Positions 8,893-18,835 are shown, counted from the stretch's first letter. The stretch is 64,000 bases of DNA from Ensifer sp. IC3342 (GCF_020193655.1 NZ_JADYVE010000002.1:1-64000), one strand, 5' to 3'. Numbers and translations: made by a program. The notes: generated by a model not told the origin, from the sequence alone.

Positions 8893-10143
8893 ATGAAGGA
8901 TGCAGCCCAGCCTGACGTTATCGTCATCGGCGCCGGTGTTGTCGGCCTTTCCGCGGCAATCGCGGCGCAGGCACGGGAACTTTCGGTCGCCGTGCTCGAC
9001 CGGGAGGGCCCTGCCGCCGGAGCCTCGGCGGGCAATGCCGGGGCCTTCGCCTTCACAGACATCCTGCCGCTCGCTTCGCCCGGCATCCTCAAGAAGGCAC
9101 CGAAGTGGTTGCTCGACCCGCTCGGGCCGCTGACCGTTCCGCCCGCCTACGCCGCACAGATCGCACCGTGGATGTTCCGCTTCTGGCGCGCCTGCTCGCC
9201 GAAGCGGGTGGCGCATTCGACGGCAGCACAAACGGCTTTGATGGACTTGTCAAAGGCGGAGCTGGAGCCGTTCCTTGCGGCGACCGGAACGTTGTCGATG
9301 CTGCGCAAGGAAGGCAATCTTCAGGTCTATGAAGGAGAGGCGGAGCTGAAGGCTTCGCTGCCCGGCTGGAAGGCGCGGGCGGAGCACGGCATCGAGTTCC
9401 GCCACGTCGACGCCTCAGCCATGCGCGAGATCCAGCCCGGACTTGCGCCGCGCTTCACCCACGGCACCTTCACCCCCGGCTGGTACTCGATCGCTGATCC
9501 GAAGCTCTACACGCTGGCGCTAGCGGACCATTTCGGCGCCCAGGGCGGGGCGATCGAACGCGCCGAGATCGTGGCACTGAGGCCGGTTGAGGGCGGGATC
9601 GAACTGACGGCGGCGGACGGCAAGACGCGGCGCGCCCGCCACGTGGTGCTTTCGGCCGGCGCCTTCTCGCACCGTATCGCCCGCACCCTTGGCGAGCGCA
9701 TTCCGCTCGAGACCGAGCGCGGTTACAACACCACGCTTCCCTCGAACGCCTTCGACCTGCGCACCCAGGTTACCTTCGGCGGCCACGGCTTCGTCGTCAC
9801 GCGGCTTTCGACCGGCATCAGGGTCGGCGGCGCCGTGGAACTCGGTGGCTTGAAGTTGCCGCCGAACTATCGTCGCGCCGAAGCCATGCTGAAGAAGGCG
9901 CAGTCCTTCCTGCCGGGGCTGAAAAGCGAAGGCGGCGTGCAATGGATGGGCTTCCGCCCGTCGCTGCCCGACAGCCTGCCGGCGATTGGCCGCGCACGCG
10001 CCACGCCGCAGGTGATCTACGCCTTCGGCCACGGTCACCTCGGCTTAACGCAATCGGCGGGGACCGCCCGGCTCGTCGCCGACCTCCTGACCGGCCAGAG
10101 GCCGGCCATCGATATCCAATCCTTCTCGCCTCAAAGATTCTGA
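8893..10143 (+). CDS. hypO: FAD-dependent D-hydroxyproline dehydrogenase (DAO family)
   Basis: A 416-residue FAD oxidoreductase of the DadA/D-amino acid oxidase family. The Rossmann dinucleotide motif VIVIGAGVVGLSAA starts near residue 9, the FAD-binding GASAGNAGAF follows, and FGHGHLGLTQSAG near the C-terminus is the usual FAD-binding end motif. In the pathway it oxidises cis-4-hydroxy-D-proline to pyrroline-4-hydroxy-2-carboxylate, passing electrons to the respiratory chain. It starts 7 bases after the ATPase stop. Function is by family and operon context. Confidence 0.85.
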   Translation: MKDAAQPDVIVIGAGVVGLSAAIAAQARELSVAVLDREGPAAGASAGNAGAFAFTDILPLASPGILKKAPKWLLDPLGPLTVPPAYAAQIAPWMFRFWRACSPKRVAHSTAAQTALMDLSKAELEPFLAATGTLSMLRKEGNLQVYEGEAELKASLPGWKARAEHGIEFRHVDASAMREIQPGLAPRFTHGTFTPGWYSIADPKLYTLALADHFGAQGGAIERAEIVALRPVEGGIELTAADGKTRRARHVVLSAGAFSHRIARTLGERIPLETERGYNTTLPSNAFDLRTQVTFGGHGFVVTRLSTGIRVGGAVELGGLKLPPNYRRAEAMLKKAQSFLPGLKSEGGVQWMGFRPSLPDSLPAIGRARATPQVIYAFGHGHLGLTQSAGTARLVADLLTGQRPAIDIQSFSPQRF

Positions 10144-10156
10144 CAGGGCACCGGCC

Positions 10157-10306
10157 ATGGCGACCTACACCTTCTCCTGCATCGATGGCCACACCTGCGG
10201 CAATCCGGTCCGCCTCGTTTCCGGCGGCGGGCCACGACTGGAGGGGGCCAACATGCTGGAGAAGCGCGTCCGCGACCCCTTTGCTCATGGATTTGTCTTA
10301 AAATGA
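10157..10306 (+). pseudogene. hypRE: Truncated 4-hydroxyproline 2-epimerase (N-terminal 49 codons)
   Basis: The 49-residue product begins with the family-typical [20 protein letters not shown] and GANMLEKR, which is the extreme N-terminus of 4-hydroxyproline 2-epimerases (normally about 330 residues). After residue 37 the similarity ends and the frame closes with TGA at 10304-10306. Neither catalytic cysteine is present. The stop overlaps the ATG of the next gene (ATGA). It occupies exactly the place of hypRE in the S. meliloti locus. It is probably a deletion remnant whose translation now only couples to the dehydratase gene. Confidence 0.8.
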
Positions 10307-11994
10307 ACCAGCCGATCTCTGCTCGCAGCATTCTGGGCGGCACCGCGTGTGGCCCCATCGTCGCCACCGTGGAGGCGCTGAGCTTCTGGGGCGGGGTCGA
10401 CCCGGCGACCGGCCGGGTCATTGATGTCCACCACCCGCTGCACGGCAATTGTCTGACCGATGGCATCCTGCTGATGCCGTCGAGCCGCGGCTCCTGCACC
10501 GGCTCGGGCGTACTGCTCGACCTGGCGCTGACGGGTCGCGCACCGGCCGCGCTGGTGTTCTGCGAAGCTGAGGACGTCCTGACCCTCGGCGCGTTGATCG
10601 CCGCTGAAATGTTCGGCAAGCCGCTGCCGGTATTACGGGTCTCGCGCAAGGCCTTCGACGCGCTTTCGCAAGCAAAGACAGCGCGGATCACCGACACAGC
10701 AATCGAGACTGATGGTCTGACGATCGCGGTCGAACCACCGGCCACGGCCGCGCTCGACCTTTCCGAGACGGATCGCGCTATGCTGGGCGGCCGCGACGGC
10801 GTCGCGGTCCAGCAGGCCATGCGCATCATCAGCGCCATGGCGGCGCAGCAGGGCGCGCGGAGCCTCGTGGACGTGGTGCAGGGCCATATCGACGGCTGCA
10901 TCTATGCGAGCCCCGCGAACCTAACCTTCGCCGAGAAGATGGCGGAGATGGGAGCGAAAGTCCGCGTGCCGACGACCATGAACGCCATTTCGGTCGACCG
11001 CGCCAATTGGCAGGCGCAGGGCGTGCCGGCTACCTTCGGCGACCCGGCAGCGCGACTGGCCGATGCCTATGTCCGCATGGGCTGCCGTCCGACCTTCACC
11101 TGCTCGCCCTATCTGCTCGACAGTGCACCGCGCGCCGGCGAATCCATCGCCTGGGCGGAATCCAATGCCGTGATCTTCGCCAACAGCGTGCTCGGCGCAC
11201 GGACGGCGAAGCATCCCGATTTTCTCGATCTTTGCATCGCTCTGACCGGCCGCGCGCCGCGCTCCGGCGTCTATCTGGACGAACACAGAAAGGCCCGACG
11301 GGTGATCGACGTCGACCTGCCCGAAGGCATAGACGACGCTTTCTGGCCGCTGATCGGTTATCTCGCCGGTCGCGCTGCGCCGGATCGCATACCGCTCCTG
11401 CGCGGGCTTGCGCCGGCGCAGCCCACGCGCGACGACCTCAAGGCGCTCTGCGCCGCGTTCGGCACCACCTCCGCCGCGCCGATGCTGCATGTGGAGGGGG
11501 TCACGCCCGAAGCGGATGGCGGAGCGGCCGAAGACGCCGACTATGCGACCATCACCCGTGCTGACATGGCCGCCGCCTGGTCGAGTTTGAACGACGGACC
11601 GGACGAGGTGGAGCTCGTCGCCATCGGCAGCCCGCATGCCTCGCTCGGCGAATGTCGCGCGCTGGCCGATGCGCTCGGTGGGCGCGAGCGGCATCCCGAG
11701 GTCGCGGTGATCGTCACGGCCGCGCACCAGGTCATCGCCGAGGCGCGCAGCGAAGCTACACTCGCCCGGCTCGAGATGAGCGGCGTGCAGGTCCTGCCGG
11801 ATCTCTGCTGGTGCTCGATTTCCGAGCCGGTGTTCCCGACCAAGACCCGCGCGCTGATCACCAATTCGGGCAAATACGCCCATTACGGTCCCGGTCTCTC
11901 CGGCCGCACGGTGCGCTTCGGCAGCCTCGCCGACTGTGTTACCGCGGCTCTGACCGGGCGCGTCCCGGCACGGCTGCCCGACTGGTTATCCTGA
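10303..11994 (+). CDS. Aconitase X, probable cis-3-hydroxy-L-proline dehydratase (fused subunits)
   Basis: A 563-residue protein joining the two parts of aconitase X: an N-terminal swivelling domain (residues 1 to about 140, with [12 protein letters not shown] at 58-69) and a C-terminal catalytic domain (from about residue 155, with [28 protein letters not shown] and [12 protein letters not shown]). Cysteines in the latter motifs are the candidate iron-cluster ligands. Bacterial proteins of this build are cis-3-hydroxy-L-proline dehydratases that produce pyrroline-2-carboxylate. The ATG overlaps the stop of the epimerase stump. The product could be reduced to proline by HypS. Confidence 0.85.
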   Translation: MNQPISARSILGGTACGPIVATVEALSFWGGVDPATGRVIDVHHPLHGNCLTDGILLMPSSRGSCTGSGVLLDLALTGRAPAALVFCEAEDVLTLGALIAAEMFGKPLPVLRVSRKAFDALSQAKTARITDTAIETDGLTIAVEPPATAALDLSETDRAMLGGRDGVAVQQAMRIISAMAAQQGARSLVDVVQGHIDGCIYASPANLTFAEKMAEMGAKVRVPTTMNAISVDRANWQAQGVPATFGDPAARLADAYVRMGCRPTFTCSPYLLDSAPRAGESIAWAESNAVIFANSVLGARTAKHPDFLDLCIALTGRAPRSGVYLDEHRKARRVIDVDLPEGIDDAFWPLIGYLAGRAAPDRIPLLRGLAPAQPTRDDLKALCAAFGTTSAAPMLHVEGVTPEADGGAAEDADYATITRADMAAAWSSLNDGPDEVELVAIGSPHASLGECRALADALGGRERHPEVAVIVTAAHQVIAEARSEATLARLEMSGVQVLPDLCWCSISEPVFPTKTRALITNSGKYAHYGPGLSGRTVRFGSLADCVTAALTGRVPARLPDWLS

Positions 11995-12006
11995 AAGGAG
12001 TTCGCG

Positions 12007-13035
12007 ATGCGCAGCACGAAAACCATTCATGTCATCTCAGCCCATGCCGAAGGTGAGGTGGGCGATGTGATCGTCGGCGGCGTTGCGCCTCCGCCGGGCG
12101 AGACGATCTGGGAACAGAGCCGCTGGATCGCCCGCGACCAGACGTTGCGTAACTTCGTCCTCAACGAACCGCGCGGCGGCGTCTTCCGCCACGTCAACCT
12201 GCTGGTTCCGCCAAAGCACCCGGAGGCCGATGCCGCCTTCATCATCATGGAACCGGAAGACACGCCGCCCATGTCCGGTTCGAATTCGATCTGCGTCTCC
12301 ACCGTGCTCCTCGACAGCGGCATCCTCCCGATGCAGGAGCCGGTGACGGAGATCACGCTCGAAGCACCGGGCGGTCTCGTGCGCGTGCGTGCCGAATGCC
12401 GCAACGGCAAGGCCGAACGCATCTTCGTGCAGAACCTGCCGAGCTTTGCGGAGCGGCTGGACGCGAACCTTGAGGTCGAGGGTCTCGGCACGCTGGCCGT
12501 CGACACCGCCTATGGCGGCGACAGCTTCGTTATCGTCGATGCTGCTGCAATGGGGTTCAGCCTCCAGCCGGACGAGGCCCATGACATCGCGCGCCTGGGC
12601 GTGAGGATAACCAATGCCGCAAATGCGCAGCTCGGCTTTCACCACCCAGAAAATCCAGACTGGCGGCATTTCTCCTTTTGCCTCTTCGCGGGCCCCGTGG
12701 AGCGCACGGCGGAGGGCCTGCGCGCCGGAGCGGCCGTCGCCATCCAGCCGGGCAAGGTCGACCGTTCGCCCACCGGCACGGCGCTTTCGGCACGCATGGC
12801 CGTGTTGCACGCCCGCGGCGAGATGGGCCCGGAGGACAGGCTGACGGCAGTGTCGCTGATAGGCTCGACCTTCACAGGCCGTATTCTCGGGACTACCGAG
12901 GTCGGCGGTCGGCCCGCGATCCTGCCGGAAATCTCGGGCCGCGCCTGGATCACAGGCGTTCATCAGCACATGCTCGACCCGTCCGATCCCTGGCCTGAGG
13001 GTTACCGGCTGACCGATACCTGGGGCGCTCGCTGA
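12007..13035 (+). CDS. Proline racemase family protein with Ser/Thr in place of both catalytic cysteines
   Basis: A 342-residue diaminopimelate-epimerase-fold protein. Where active racemases have a cysteine (MCGHG) it has S90 ([11 protein letters not shown]), and where the second cysteine lies it has T256 ([12 protein letters not shown]). Cys/Thr enzymes are trans-3-hydroxyproline dehydratases and Cys/Cys or Ser/Cys enzymes are epimerases; Ser/Thr fits neither. A GGAG ribosome site lies 7 bases before the ATG and only 12 bases separate it from aconitase X, so it is the last gene of the operon. The reaction is unknown; a hydroxyproline-related isomerase or dehydratase is the likely area. Confidence 0.75.
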   Translation: MRSTKTIHVISAHAEGEVGDVIVGGVAPPPGETIWEQSRWIARDQTLRNFVLNEPRGGVFRHVNLLVPPKHPEADAAFIIMEPEDTPPMSGSNSICVSTVLLDSGILPMQEPVTEITLEAPGGLVRVRAECRNGKAERIFVQNLPSFAERLDANLEVEGLGTLAVDTAYGGDSFVIVDAAAMGFSLQPDEAHDIARLGVRITNAANAQLGFHHPENPDWRHFSFCLFAGPVERTAEGLRAGAAVAIQPGKVDRSPTGTALSARMAVLHARGEMGPEDRLTAVSLIGSTFTGRILGTTEVGGRPAILPEISGRAWITGVHQHMLDPSDPWPEGYRLTDTWGAR

Positions 13036-13099
13036 GCCGCTCCGATCGCGGCGAGGACTACGGTCCGATACGACGGCGCAGCGCTGCAGACAGCCAGGT

Positions 13100-15376
13100 T
13101 CAGCCGCCTTTTCTAGGCAAGAATCCGATCTGCTGTCGCTGCGGGTCTTCTTGTTTCAGCGTGCGGAGCATCTGTTCGTATTCCCGCTCGACTTCGGGGG
13201 TCACTGACGGGCGGATTTCATCGAACGCCTTGTTGAAATGCTCCGGCGTGACGTCCCGGGCGTCGAGATTTTCTCTGAGCGCGATAAGACCCGCGCGCCT
13301 TGTGAGGTCTTCAAGATCGGCACCCGTGAACCGTTCGGTCCTCTGCGCGAGATCATCGAGGTCAACGTCTTTGGCGAGCGGCATCTTGCGCGTGTGAATG
13401 CCGAGGATCTTGCGCCGTCCCTTTTGATCCGGAACCGGAACATAGACAAGCTCGTCGAAACGGCCCGGCCGAAGCAAGGCAGGATCGAGGAGGTTTGGCC
13501 GATTGGTCGCCGCCATGACGACAACGCCCTGCATGTCCTCGAGCCCGTCCATTTCCGCCAGCAAGGTGTTTACTACACGTTCGGTCACGGCGGGCTCGCC
13601 GATGCCGCCGCCACGTGCCGGGGCAAGGGAATCGATCTCGTCGATAAAGATCACCGTCGGCGCGACCTGCCTTGCCCGTTCGAAGAGGCGCGATACCTGC
13701 TGCTCGGACTCCCCATACCATTTCGAAAGCAGGTCCGACGACTTGGTCGCCACGAAATTCGCCTCCGCTTCCCGCGCGACGGCCTTCGCCAGCAAGGTCT
13801 TCCCGGTCCCCGGCGGACCGAACAGCAGGAATCCCTTGGCCGGACGAATGCCCATTCGCTTGAATGATTGCGGAGATCGCAGCGGCAATTCGATCCCTTC
13901 ACGAAGCCGCATCTGCGCCTCGTCCAGCCCCCCAATGTCATCCCACCGGACGTCGGGGGCCTGAATCATGATTTCGCGGAGTGCCGAAGGCTGTATCCGC
14001 TTCAGGGCGCTCAAGAAGTCAGCCTGGTTGACGCTCAGATTTTCGAGGACCTCGGCCGGGATACCCTCTCTGAGATTGATGTCGGGCAATAGCCTGCGAA
14101 GCGCATCCATCGCCGCCTCGCGCGCGAGCGCGCCGACATCCGCGCCGACAAAGCCGTAGGTGGTTCTTGCGATTTCGTCGAGGTCGACGTCTTCCGCAAG
14201 CGGCATGCCGCGCGTGTGGATTGCGAGGACCTCGCGCCTGCCTTTCTGATCAGGCACCCCGATGACGATCTCGCGATCGAAGCGGCCTGGACGTCTCAGC
14301 GCCTCGTCAATTGAATCACGACGATTGGTGGCACCGATGACGACGATGTTCTGCCTGGGCTCGAGACCGTCCATCAAAGTCAAAAGCTGCGCGACGATCC
14401 GGCGCTCCACTTCGCCGGTCACCTTCTCCCGCTTTGGCGCGATCGAGTCGATCTCGTCGAGAAAGATGATGGAAGGGGCGTTCTTGGCCGCCTCCTCGAA
14501 CACCTGGCGCAGCCGTTGTTCGGATTCACCGTATTGGCTCCCCATGATTTCCGGCCCGGCGATATGATAGAAATGGGCTTCGGTTTCGTTTGCAACCGCC
14601 CGCGCCAGCAGTGTCTTGCCGGTTCCCGGAGGGCCGTGAAGCAGTACGCCCTTCGGCGGATCGATGCCAAGGCGCTGGAACAGCTCGGGATGACGAAGCG
14701 GCAGCTCCACCATTTCCCGCACTTGCTCGACCGCGTTTCCGAGGCCGCCGATGTCATCATAGGTGACGTCGGCCCGTCTGGCCTCCTTGGGTTCTTCGAA
14801 TTCCGGTCGCAGTTCGACGACGGTATTTTCTCCCATCGTGACTATGCCACGCGGCTGCGTCGATACGACGACCAGGCGGATCTCCTGAAGACCATAGGCT
14901 GGAAGCTCGACCAGGCCGCGCATGATGTCATGCTCCGTACGGACGTTGCGACTGATGCGCTGCTGCACGGACGTCGAGATCACATCACCGGCAGCCATCG
15001 GGCGGCGAAAGAACGTACGCTGAAGCGCTTCGCCCGATCCCTGCAGCCGAAGGTTTTTCTGGGCTGGGGCGAGAACGACCCGCTGGGCAGGTCTCGCCTC
15101 CACCTTGTGAACCTCCACATAGTCGCCGCTGGTTGCGCCGGCGTTCACGCGCTGCAGGCCGTCCAATCTGATGATGTTGAGGCCCTCGTCTTCGTCATAG
15201 CCGCGGAAAGCGATCGCACCCGTATGACGTTTCCCGACAACCTCGATTATGTCGCCCTCTTCGATTCCAAGCGCGGACATGATCCTCGGCGTAATTCTCG
15301 CGAATGGTCCTCCTGAGTCTTCGGGACGGGTGTTGGCGACCTGAAGCTTGACGGTATTGTCTGGGGATTGTGCCAT
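13100..15376 (-). CDS. CDC48/VAT-like double AAA ATPase
   Basis: A 758-residue protein with an N-terminal double-psi barrel domain (about residues 1-95, with RITPRIMSALG and GDIIEVVGK), a D1 AAA module (Walker A GPPGTGKTLLARAV, Walker B IIFLDEIDSIAP, ATNRRDSIDEALRRPGRFD) and a D2 AAA module (GPPGTGKTLLAKAV, VIFIDEIDSLAP, ATNRPNLLDPALLRPGRFD). Both modules are intact, so ATP-driven unfolding of protein substrates is expected. The ATG at 15376 follows GGAGAG; an upstream in-frame ATG at 15535 lacks one. This architecture is typical of archaea and eukaryotes (p97/VAT) and sporadic in bacteria, hinting at old horizontal transfer. It is convergent with the hyp operon. Confidence 0.92.
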   Translation of the reverse strand: MAQSPDNTVKLQVANTRPEDSGGPFARITPRIMSALGIEEGDIIEVVGKRHTGAIAFRGYDEDEGLNIIRLDGLQRVNAGATSGDYVEVHKVEARPAQRVVLAPAQKNLRLQGSGEALQRTFFRRPMAAGDVISTSVQQRISRNVRTEHDIMRGLVELPAYGLQEIRLVVVSTQPRGIVTMGENTVVELRPEFEEPKEARRADVTYDDIGGLGNAVEQVREMVELPLRHPELFQRLGIDPPKGVLLHGPPGTGKTLLARAVANETEAHFYHIAGPEIMGSQYGESEQRLRQVFEEAAKNAPSIIFLDEIDSIAPKREKVTGEVERRIVAQLLTLMDGLEPRQNIVVIGATNRRDSIDEALRRPGRFDREIVIGVPDQKGRREVLAIHTRGMPLAEDVDLDEIARTTYGFVGADVGALAREAAMDALRRLLPDINLREGIPAEVLENLSVNQADFLSALKRIQPSALREIMIQAPDVRWDDIGGLDEAQMRLREGIELPLRSPQSFKRMGIRPAKGFLLFGPPGTGKTLLAKAVAREAEANFVATKSSDLLSKWYGESEQQVSRLFERARQVAPTVIFIDEIDSLAPARGGGIGEPAVTERVVNTLLAEMDGLEDMQGVVVMAATNRPNLLDPALLRPGRFDELVYVPVPDQKGRRKILGIHTRKMPLAKDVDLDDLAQRTERFTGADLEDLTRRAGLIALRENLDARDVTPEHFNKAFDEIRPSVTPEVEREYEQMLRTLKQEDPQRQQIGFLPRKGG

Positions 15377-15724
15377 TGAACTCTCCGGGGCTCGGACAAA
15401 GGTCTGAAAGGGGGGACGAGTGCAGTGCGGATCAGTTATACGATCAAACATATGGTTGAGGACAGGCATTTCCAGCTCGCCCGTCAGCGTTTCAGCTTGG
15501 CCTCGAACAAGCTGATTTGACGTTGGGCAGTACAAAATGGGTCAAGAGAGCCTGAAGTATACTGAGCCTGAAGGCGCTCGACTGATCCGCCGTCCGTCAC
15601 AGGGGTGGTCTTCCCGGAGCGAATAAGCCAAGTTTCGTCGCTGGTCGAAAAAACCAAAGCGGATGGGAGTGATAAGTTTCGGCCGCTGAAATCGGGCTGT
15701 CAGCGTCAATTGAGGATATGACGC
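15377..15724. other. Divergent intergenic region
   Basis: This 348-base region separates the AAA ATPase gene and the LuxR-type gene, which are transcribed away from one another, so it must hold both promoters. No gene, repeat or clear operator was recognised. An in-frame upstream extension of the ATPase reaches 15535 but lacks a ribosome site. Confidence 0.5.
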
Positions 15725-16366
15725 ATGGTGATAATGACACCGCAGGAAGCCGGAGGACGCGTGCTGATTGCAGAACGCAATCCACTTGTAATTGCGGCAC
15801 TGCGCGGGCTCTTTTCGGAGAACACCAAGTTCTCGATCGTCGGCACCGCCAGCTCCTCTGCGGAATTATGCGAGAAGCTTGGGTCGATCGAAGCGGATTG
15901 CGTGTTGCTTAGCTGGCAACTCATCGACGCGGAGGCTCCAGATGTGCTCGCCGATCTGGAGCGGCTCGGTTTCGACCCGAGGATCGTGCTCTTCGCTGAA
16001 AGCCACAACCCGGCCGTCGTGAGCGAAACAATTCGGCTCGGCGTAAATGGGCTTTGTTACCAGTTCGAAGATCCGGAAATCCTTTTCGCCACGCTAACGG
16101 CCGTGATGAAAGGGCGCATTTGTATCCCTTATACCGTTCTCGCGAAGGTGCCGCATTCACCGTTCTCGCAGCTCACATCCCGTGAGAACGAGCTTTTGTC
16201 CATGCTGGCCGACGGTTGGAGCAATACGCAGATCGCAGCGCGGACCGGCATATCCGAAAACACTGTGAAGTATCACCTCAAGAATCTCTACGACAAGCTC
16301 CAGGTCCGGAACCGGGCGATGGCGGTCGCGATCTATGCCAAGGAACGGCGGCGCATCCAAACATAA
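15725..16366 (+). CDS. LuxR-type regulator with a degenerate receiver domain
   Basis: A 213-residue NarL/FixJ-like protein. The C-terminal LuxR helix-turn-helix is intact (LTSRENELLSMLADGWSNTQIAARTGISENTVKYHLKNL region, about residues 148-185). The N-terminal receiver has lost its phosphorylation site: the expected aspartate is S63 (DCVLLSWQLID), the acidic pair is AERNP, and the conserved lysine is replaced in GLCYQFED. It probably works without phosphorylation. It lies upstream of, and in the same direction as, the serine-cycle genes and may regulate them. An alternative ATG is at 15734. Confidence 0.85.
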   Translation: MVIMTPQEAGGRVLIAERNPLVIAALRGLFSENTKFSIVGTASSSAELCEKLGSIEADCVLLSWQLIDAEAPDVLADLERLGFDPRIVLFAESHNPAVVSETIRLGVNGLCYQFEDPEILFATLTAVMKGRICIPYTVLAKVPHSPFSQLTSRENELLSMLADGWSNTQIAARTGISENTVKYHLKNLYDKLQVRNRAMAVAIYAKERRRIQT

Positions 16367-16682
16367 GCGCAGTTATCATTCCGGAACCGGCGATAGGCGC
16401 CGATAATCCCTGTGCGCCACTGGTGCTTAACGCGTCATCAGCATGAGCTTCGTTCCGAGCTGGTGGCGGGCCAGCCACGTGTCGAGCGTCGAGCATCTTT
16501 CGCCAGGACTGGCTTTCCGGGTAGGGAATACCTATCCACCCTCCGAAACTGCCACCCGCTCGGGCCGAAATTGCGCTGCCCGTCCGGCAATCCTTTCTGC
16601 CTGAGCGAGTGTTGTGCGGTGATCGCCCGAAAGGCAGCCTAAGCGCGGCAATCAAATCCCGTCCGCAGTCACTGGAGGATCC
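16367..16682. other. Intergenic region before the serine-cycle operon
   Basis: This 316-base stretch lies between the LuxR-type gene and sgaA and is expected to hold the operon promoter. No repeat, RNA gene or convincing reading frame was recognised. A GGAGG-like ribosome site (CTGGAGGATCC) lies at its end in front of sgaA. Confidence 0.5.
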
Positions 16683-17873
16683 ATGTCAGGCTACAATCAT
16701 CTCTTCATTCCCGGCCCCACCAACATTCCCGAGCAGGTTCGCCAGGCCATGAACCTGCCGATGGAAGACATGCGCTCCCCGCGATTTCCGGAGCTGACGC
16801 TGCCGCTCTTCGCCGACTTGAAGAAGGTCTTCAAGAACCAGAACGGTCGCGTCTTCATCTTTCCTTCGTCGGGCACTGGCGCGTGGGAAGCGGCGATGAC
16901 CAACGTGCTATCCCCGGGCGACCGGTTACTGATGAGCCGCTTCGGTCAGTTCTCTCATCTCTGGGTCGATATGGCCGAGCGCCTCGGTTTCGAGGTCGAT
17001 TGCCTCGACAGGGAATGGGGAACGGGCGTGCCGGTCGAGCTCTATGCCGAGCGGCTCGCCGCCGACAAGGCGCACAGGATCAAGGCCGTCTTCGTCACGC
17101 ATAACGAAACTGCAACCGGCGTGACCTCGGACGTCGCGGCCGTTCGCGCGGCGCTCGATGCTTGCGGCCATCCGGCGCTGCTCTTCGTCGACGGTGTGTC
17201 CTCGATCGGCTCCATCGATTTTCGTCAGGACGAATGGGGTGTCGACTGCGCCGTCTCCGGCTCGCAGAAGGGCTTCATGCTGCCCGCCGGCCTCGGCTTC
17301 CTCTCGGTCAGCCAGAAGGCGCTGGAAGCGGCGAAGACCGCTCGTCACATGCGCTGCTACTTCTCGTTCGAGGACATGATCAAGACCAACGACACCGGCT
17401 ACTTTCCCTATACGCCGCCGACGCAGCTCCTGCGGGGCCTACGTGCTGCGCTCGACGTGATCTTCCAGGAAGGCCTCGAAAACATCTTCGTGCGTCACCA
17501 CCATCTCGCCAACGGCGTGCGGGCCGCAGTCTCTGCCTGGGGGCTCAGGCTCTGCGCGACAGAGCCGAAGTGGCATTCCGACACGGTATCGGCCATACGG
17601 CTGCCGGAAGGGATCGACGGCGCCGAGGTCATCCGCCATGCCTATAGAACCTACAACACCTCGCTCGGCAGCGGGCTCAGCAAGGTGGCGGGCAAGGTCT
17701 TCCGCATCGGCCATCTGGGATCGCTGAACGAGGTGATGGTGCTCGGCGCGCTCTCGGCAGCCGAACTGACGCTGCTCGATTGCGGCGTGGCGATCGAGCC
17801 CGGTTCCGGCGTCGGCGCCGCGATCAAACAGTTCCGTTCCGCGGCTGCGACGGCAACCGCCAAGGCGGCCTGA
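16683..17873 (+). CDS. sgaA: Serine-glyoxylate aminotransferase
   Basis: A 396-residue class V (fold type I) PLP aminotransferase. The PLP lysine is K196 in SGSQKGFMLPAGLG and the aspartate contacting the pyridine is in LLFVDGVSSIGS. FIPGPTNIPEQVRQAM at the start and the SQKGFM motif are typical of serine-glyoxylate aminotransferases. It converts serine plus glyoxylate to hydroxypyruvate plus glycine. It is the first gene of an operon with malyl-CoA lyase and malate-CoA ligase, the classical serine-cycle block of methylotrophs. Confidence 0.92.
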   Translation: MSGYNHLFIPGPTNIPEQVRQAMNLPMEDMRSPRFPELTLPLFADLKKVFKNQNGRVFIFPSSGTGAWEAAMTNVLSPGDRLLMSRFGQFSHLWVDMAERLGFEVDCLDREWGTGVPVELYAERLAADKAHRIKAVFVTHNETATGVTSDVAAVRAALDACGHPALLFVDGVSSIGSIDFRQDEWGVDCAVSGSQKGFMLPAGLGFLSVSQKALEAAKTARHMRCYFSFEDMIKTNDTGYFPYTPPTQLLRGLRAALDVIFQEGLENIFVRHHHLANGVRAAVSAWGLRLCATEPKWHSDTVSAIRLPEGIDGAEVIRHAYRTYNTSLGSGLSKVAGKVFRIGHLGSLNEVMVLGALSAAELTLLDCGVAIEPGSGVGAAIKQFRSAAATATAKAA

Positions 17874-17893
17874 ACAGGAGAGGGGAGACATTC

Positions 17894-18835
17894 ATGAGCC
17901 ATACGATAAACCACCTCCGCCGGCTCCGCCTGCAGCGCAGCGAACTCGCGGTTCCGGGCTCGAACCCGGAGATGATCGAGAAGGCGGCCAAGTCGGAGGC
18001 CGACTACATTTTCCTCGATATCGAGGACGCCGTGGCGCCGCCGGACAAGGAGCGTGCGCGCGCCAACATCGTCGCCGCGCTCAATCAGATCGACTGGCGC
18101 GGGCGTGGCAAGACCATCTCCGTCCGCATCAATGGCCTCGACACCCACTACATGTATCGTGACGTCGTCGACCTCATGGAGCAGGCGGGTGACCGGATCG
18201 ACACGCTGCTCGTGCCGAAAGTCGGCGTGCCGGCGGACCTTTATATGGTCGAAGCCATGGTCAACCAGATCGAGATTGCCAAGGGCTACAAGACCCGCGT
18301 CGGGCTCGAGGCGCTGATCGAGACCGCGCTCGGCATGGCCAATGTCGAAGCCATCGCTTCCTTCGGCGGCCGGCTTGAAGCGCTGCATTTCGGCGTCGCC
18401 GACTATGCCGCGAGCCTCAAGGCCCGGACGGTCAATATCGGCGGGCTCAACCCGGATTATCCCGGCGACCAGTGGCACTTCGGCCTGTCGCGCATGACGG
18501 TCGCATGCCGTGCCTATGGCCTGCGAGCCATCGACGGACCCTTCGGCGACTTCTCCGATCCCGAGGGCTACAAGGCAGCCGCCCGTCGCGCCGCCGCGCT
18601 CGGGATAGAAGGCAAATGGGCCATCCATCCGAGCCAGATCGCGCTTGCCAACGATATCTTCTCCCCACCCGACAAGGAGGTCGATCGCGCCCGCCGCATC
18701 ATCGACGCGCTGAAGCTGGCCGAGAGCCAGGGCAAGGGCGCCGCATCGCTCGACGGCAAGATGATCGACGCCGCATCCGAGCGCATGGCACGCAACGTGC
18801 TCGCCACCCATGAAGCAATCATCGCCAGCCGCTGA
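17894..18835 (+). CDS. mclA: Malyl-CoA lyase (HpcH/HpaI-CitE family)
   Basis: A 313-residue beta-barrel lyase. The magnesium- and substrate-binding motifs are seen as [20 protein letters not shown] and [14 protein letters not shown], with a [10 protein letters not shown] region. Such enzymes cleave L-malyl-CoA to glyoxylate and acetyl-CoA. The ATG at 17894 follows GGAGAGGGGAG and lies 20 bases after sgaA. The following two genes supply the malyl-CoA. Beta-methylmalyl-CoA is an alternative substrate of the family. Confidence 0.9.
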   Translation: MSHTINHLRRLRLQRSELAVPGSNPEMIEKAAKSEADYIFLDIEDAVAPPDKERARANIVAALNQIDWRGRGKTISVRINGLDTHYMYRDVVDLMEQAGDRIDTLLVPKVGVPADLYMVEAMVNQIEIAKGYKTRVGLEALIETALGMANVEAIASFGGRLEALHFGVADYAASLKARTVNIGGLNPDYPGDQWHFGLSRMTVACRAYGLRAIDGPFGDFSDPEGYKAAARRAAALGIEGKWAIHPSQIALANDIFSPPDKEVDRARRIIDALKLAESQGKGAASLDGKMIDAASERMARNVLATHEAIIASR

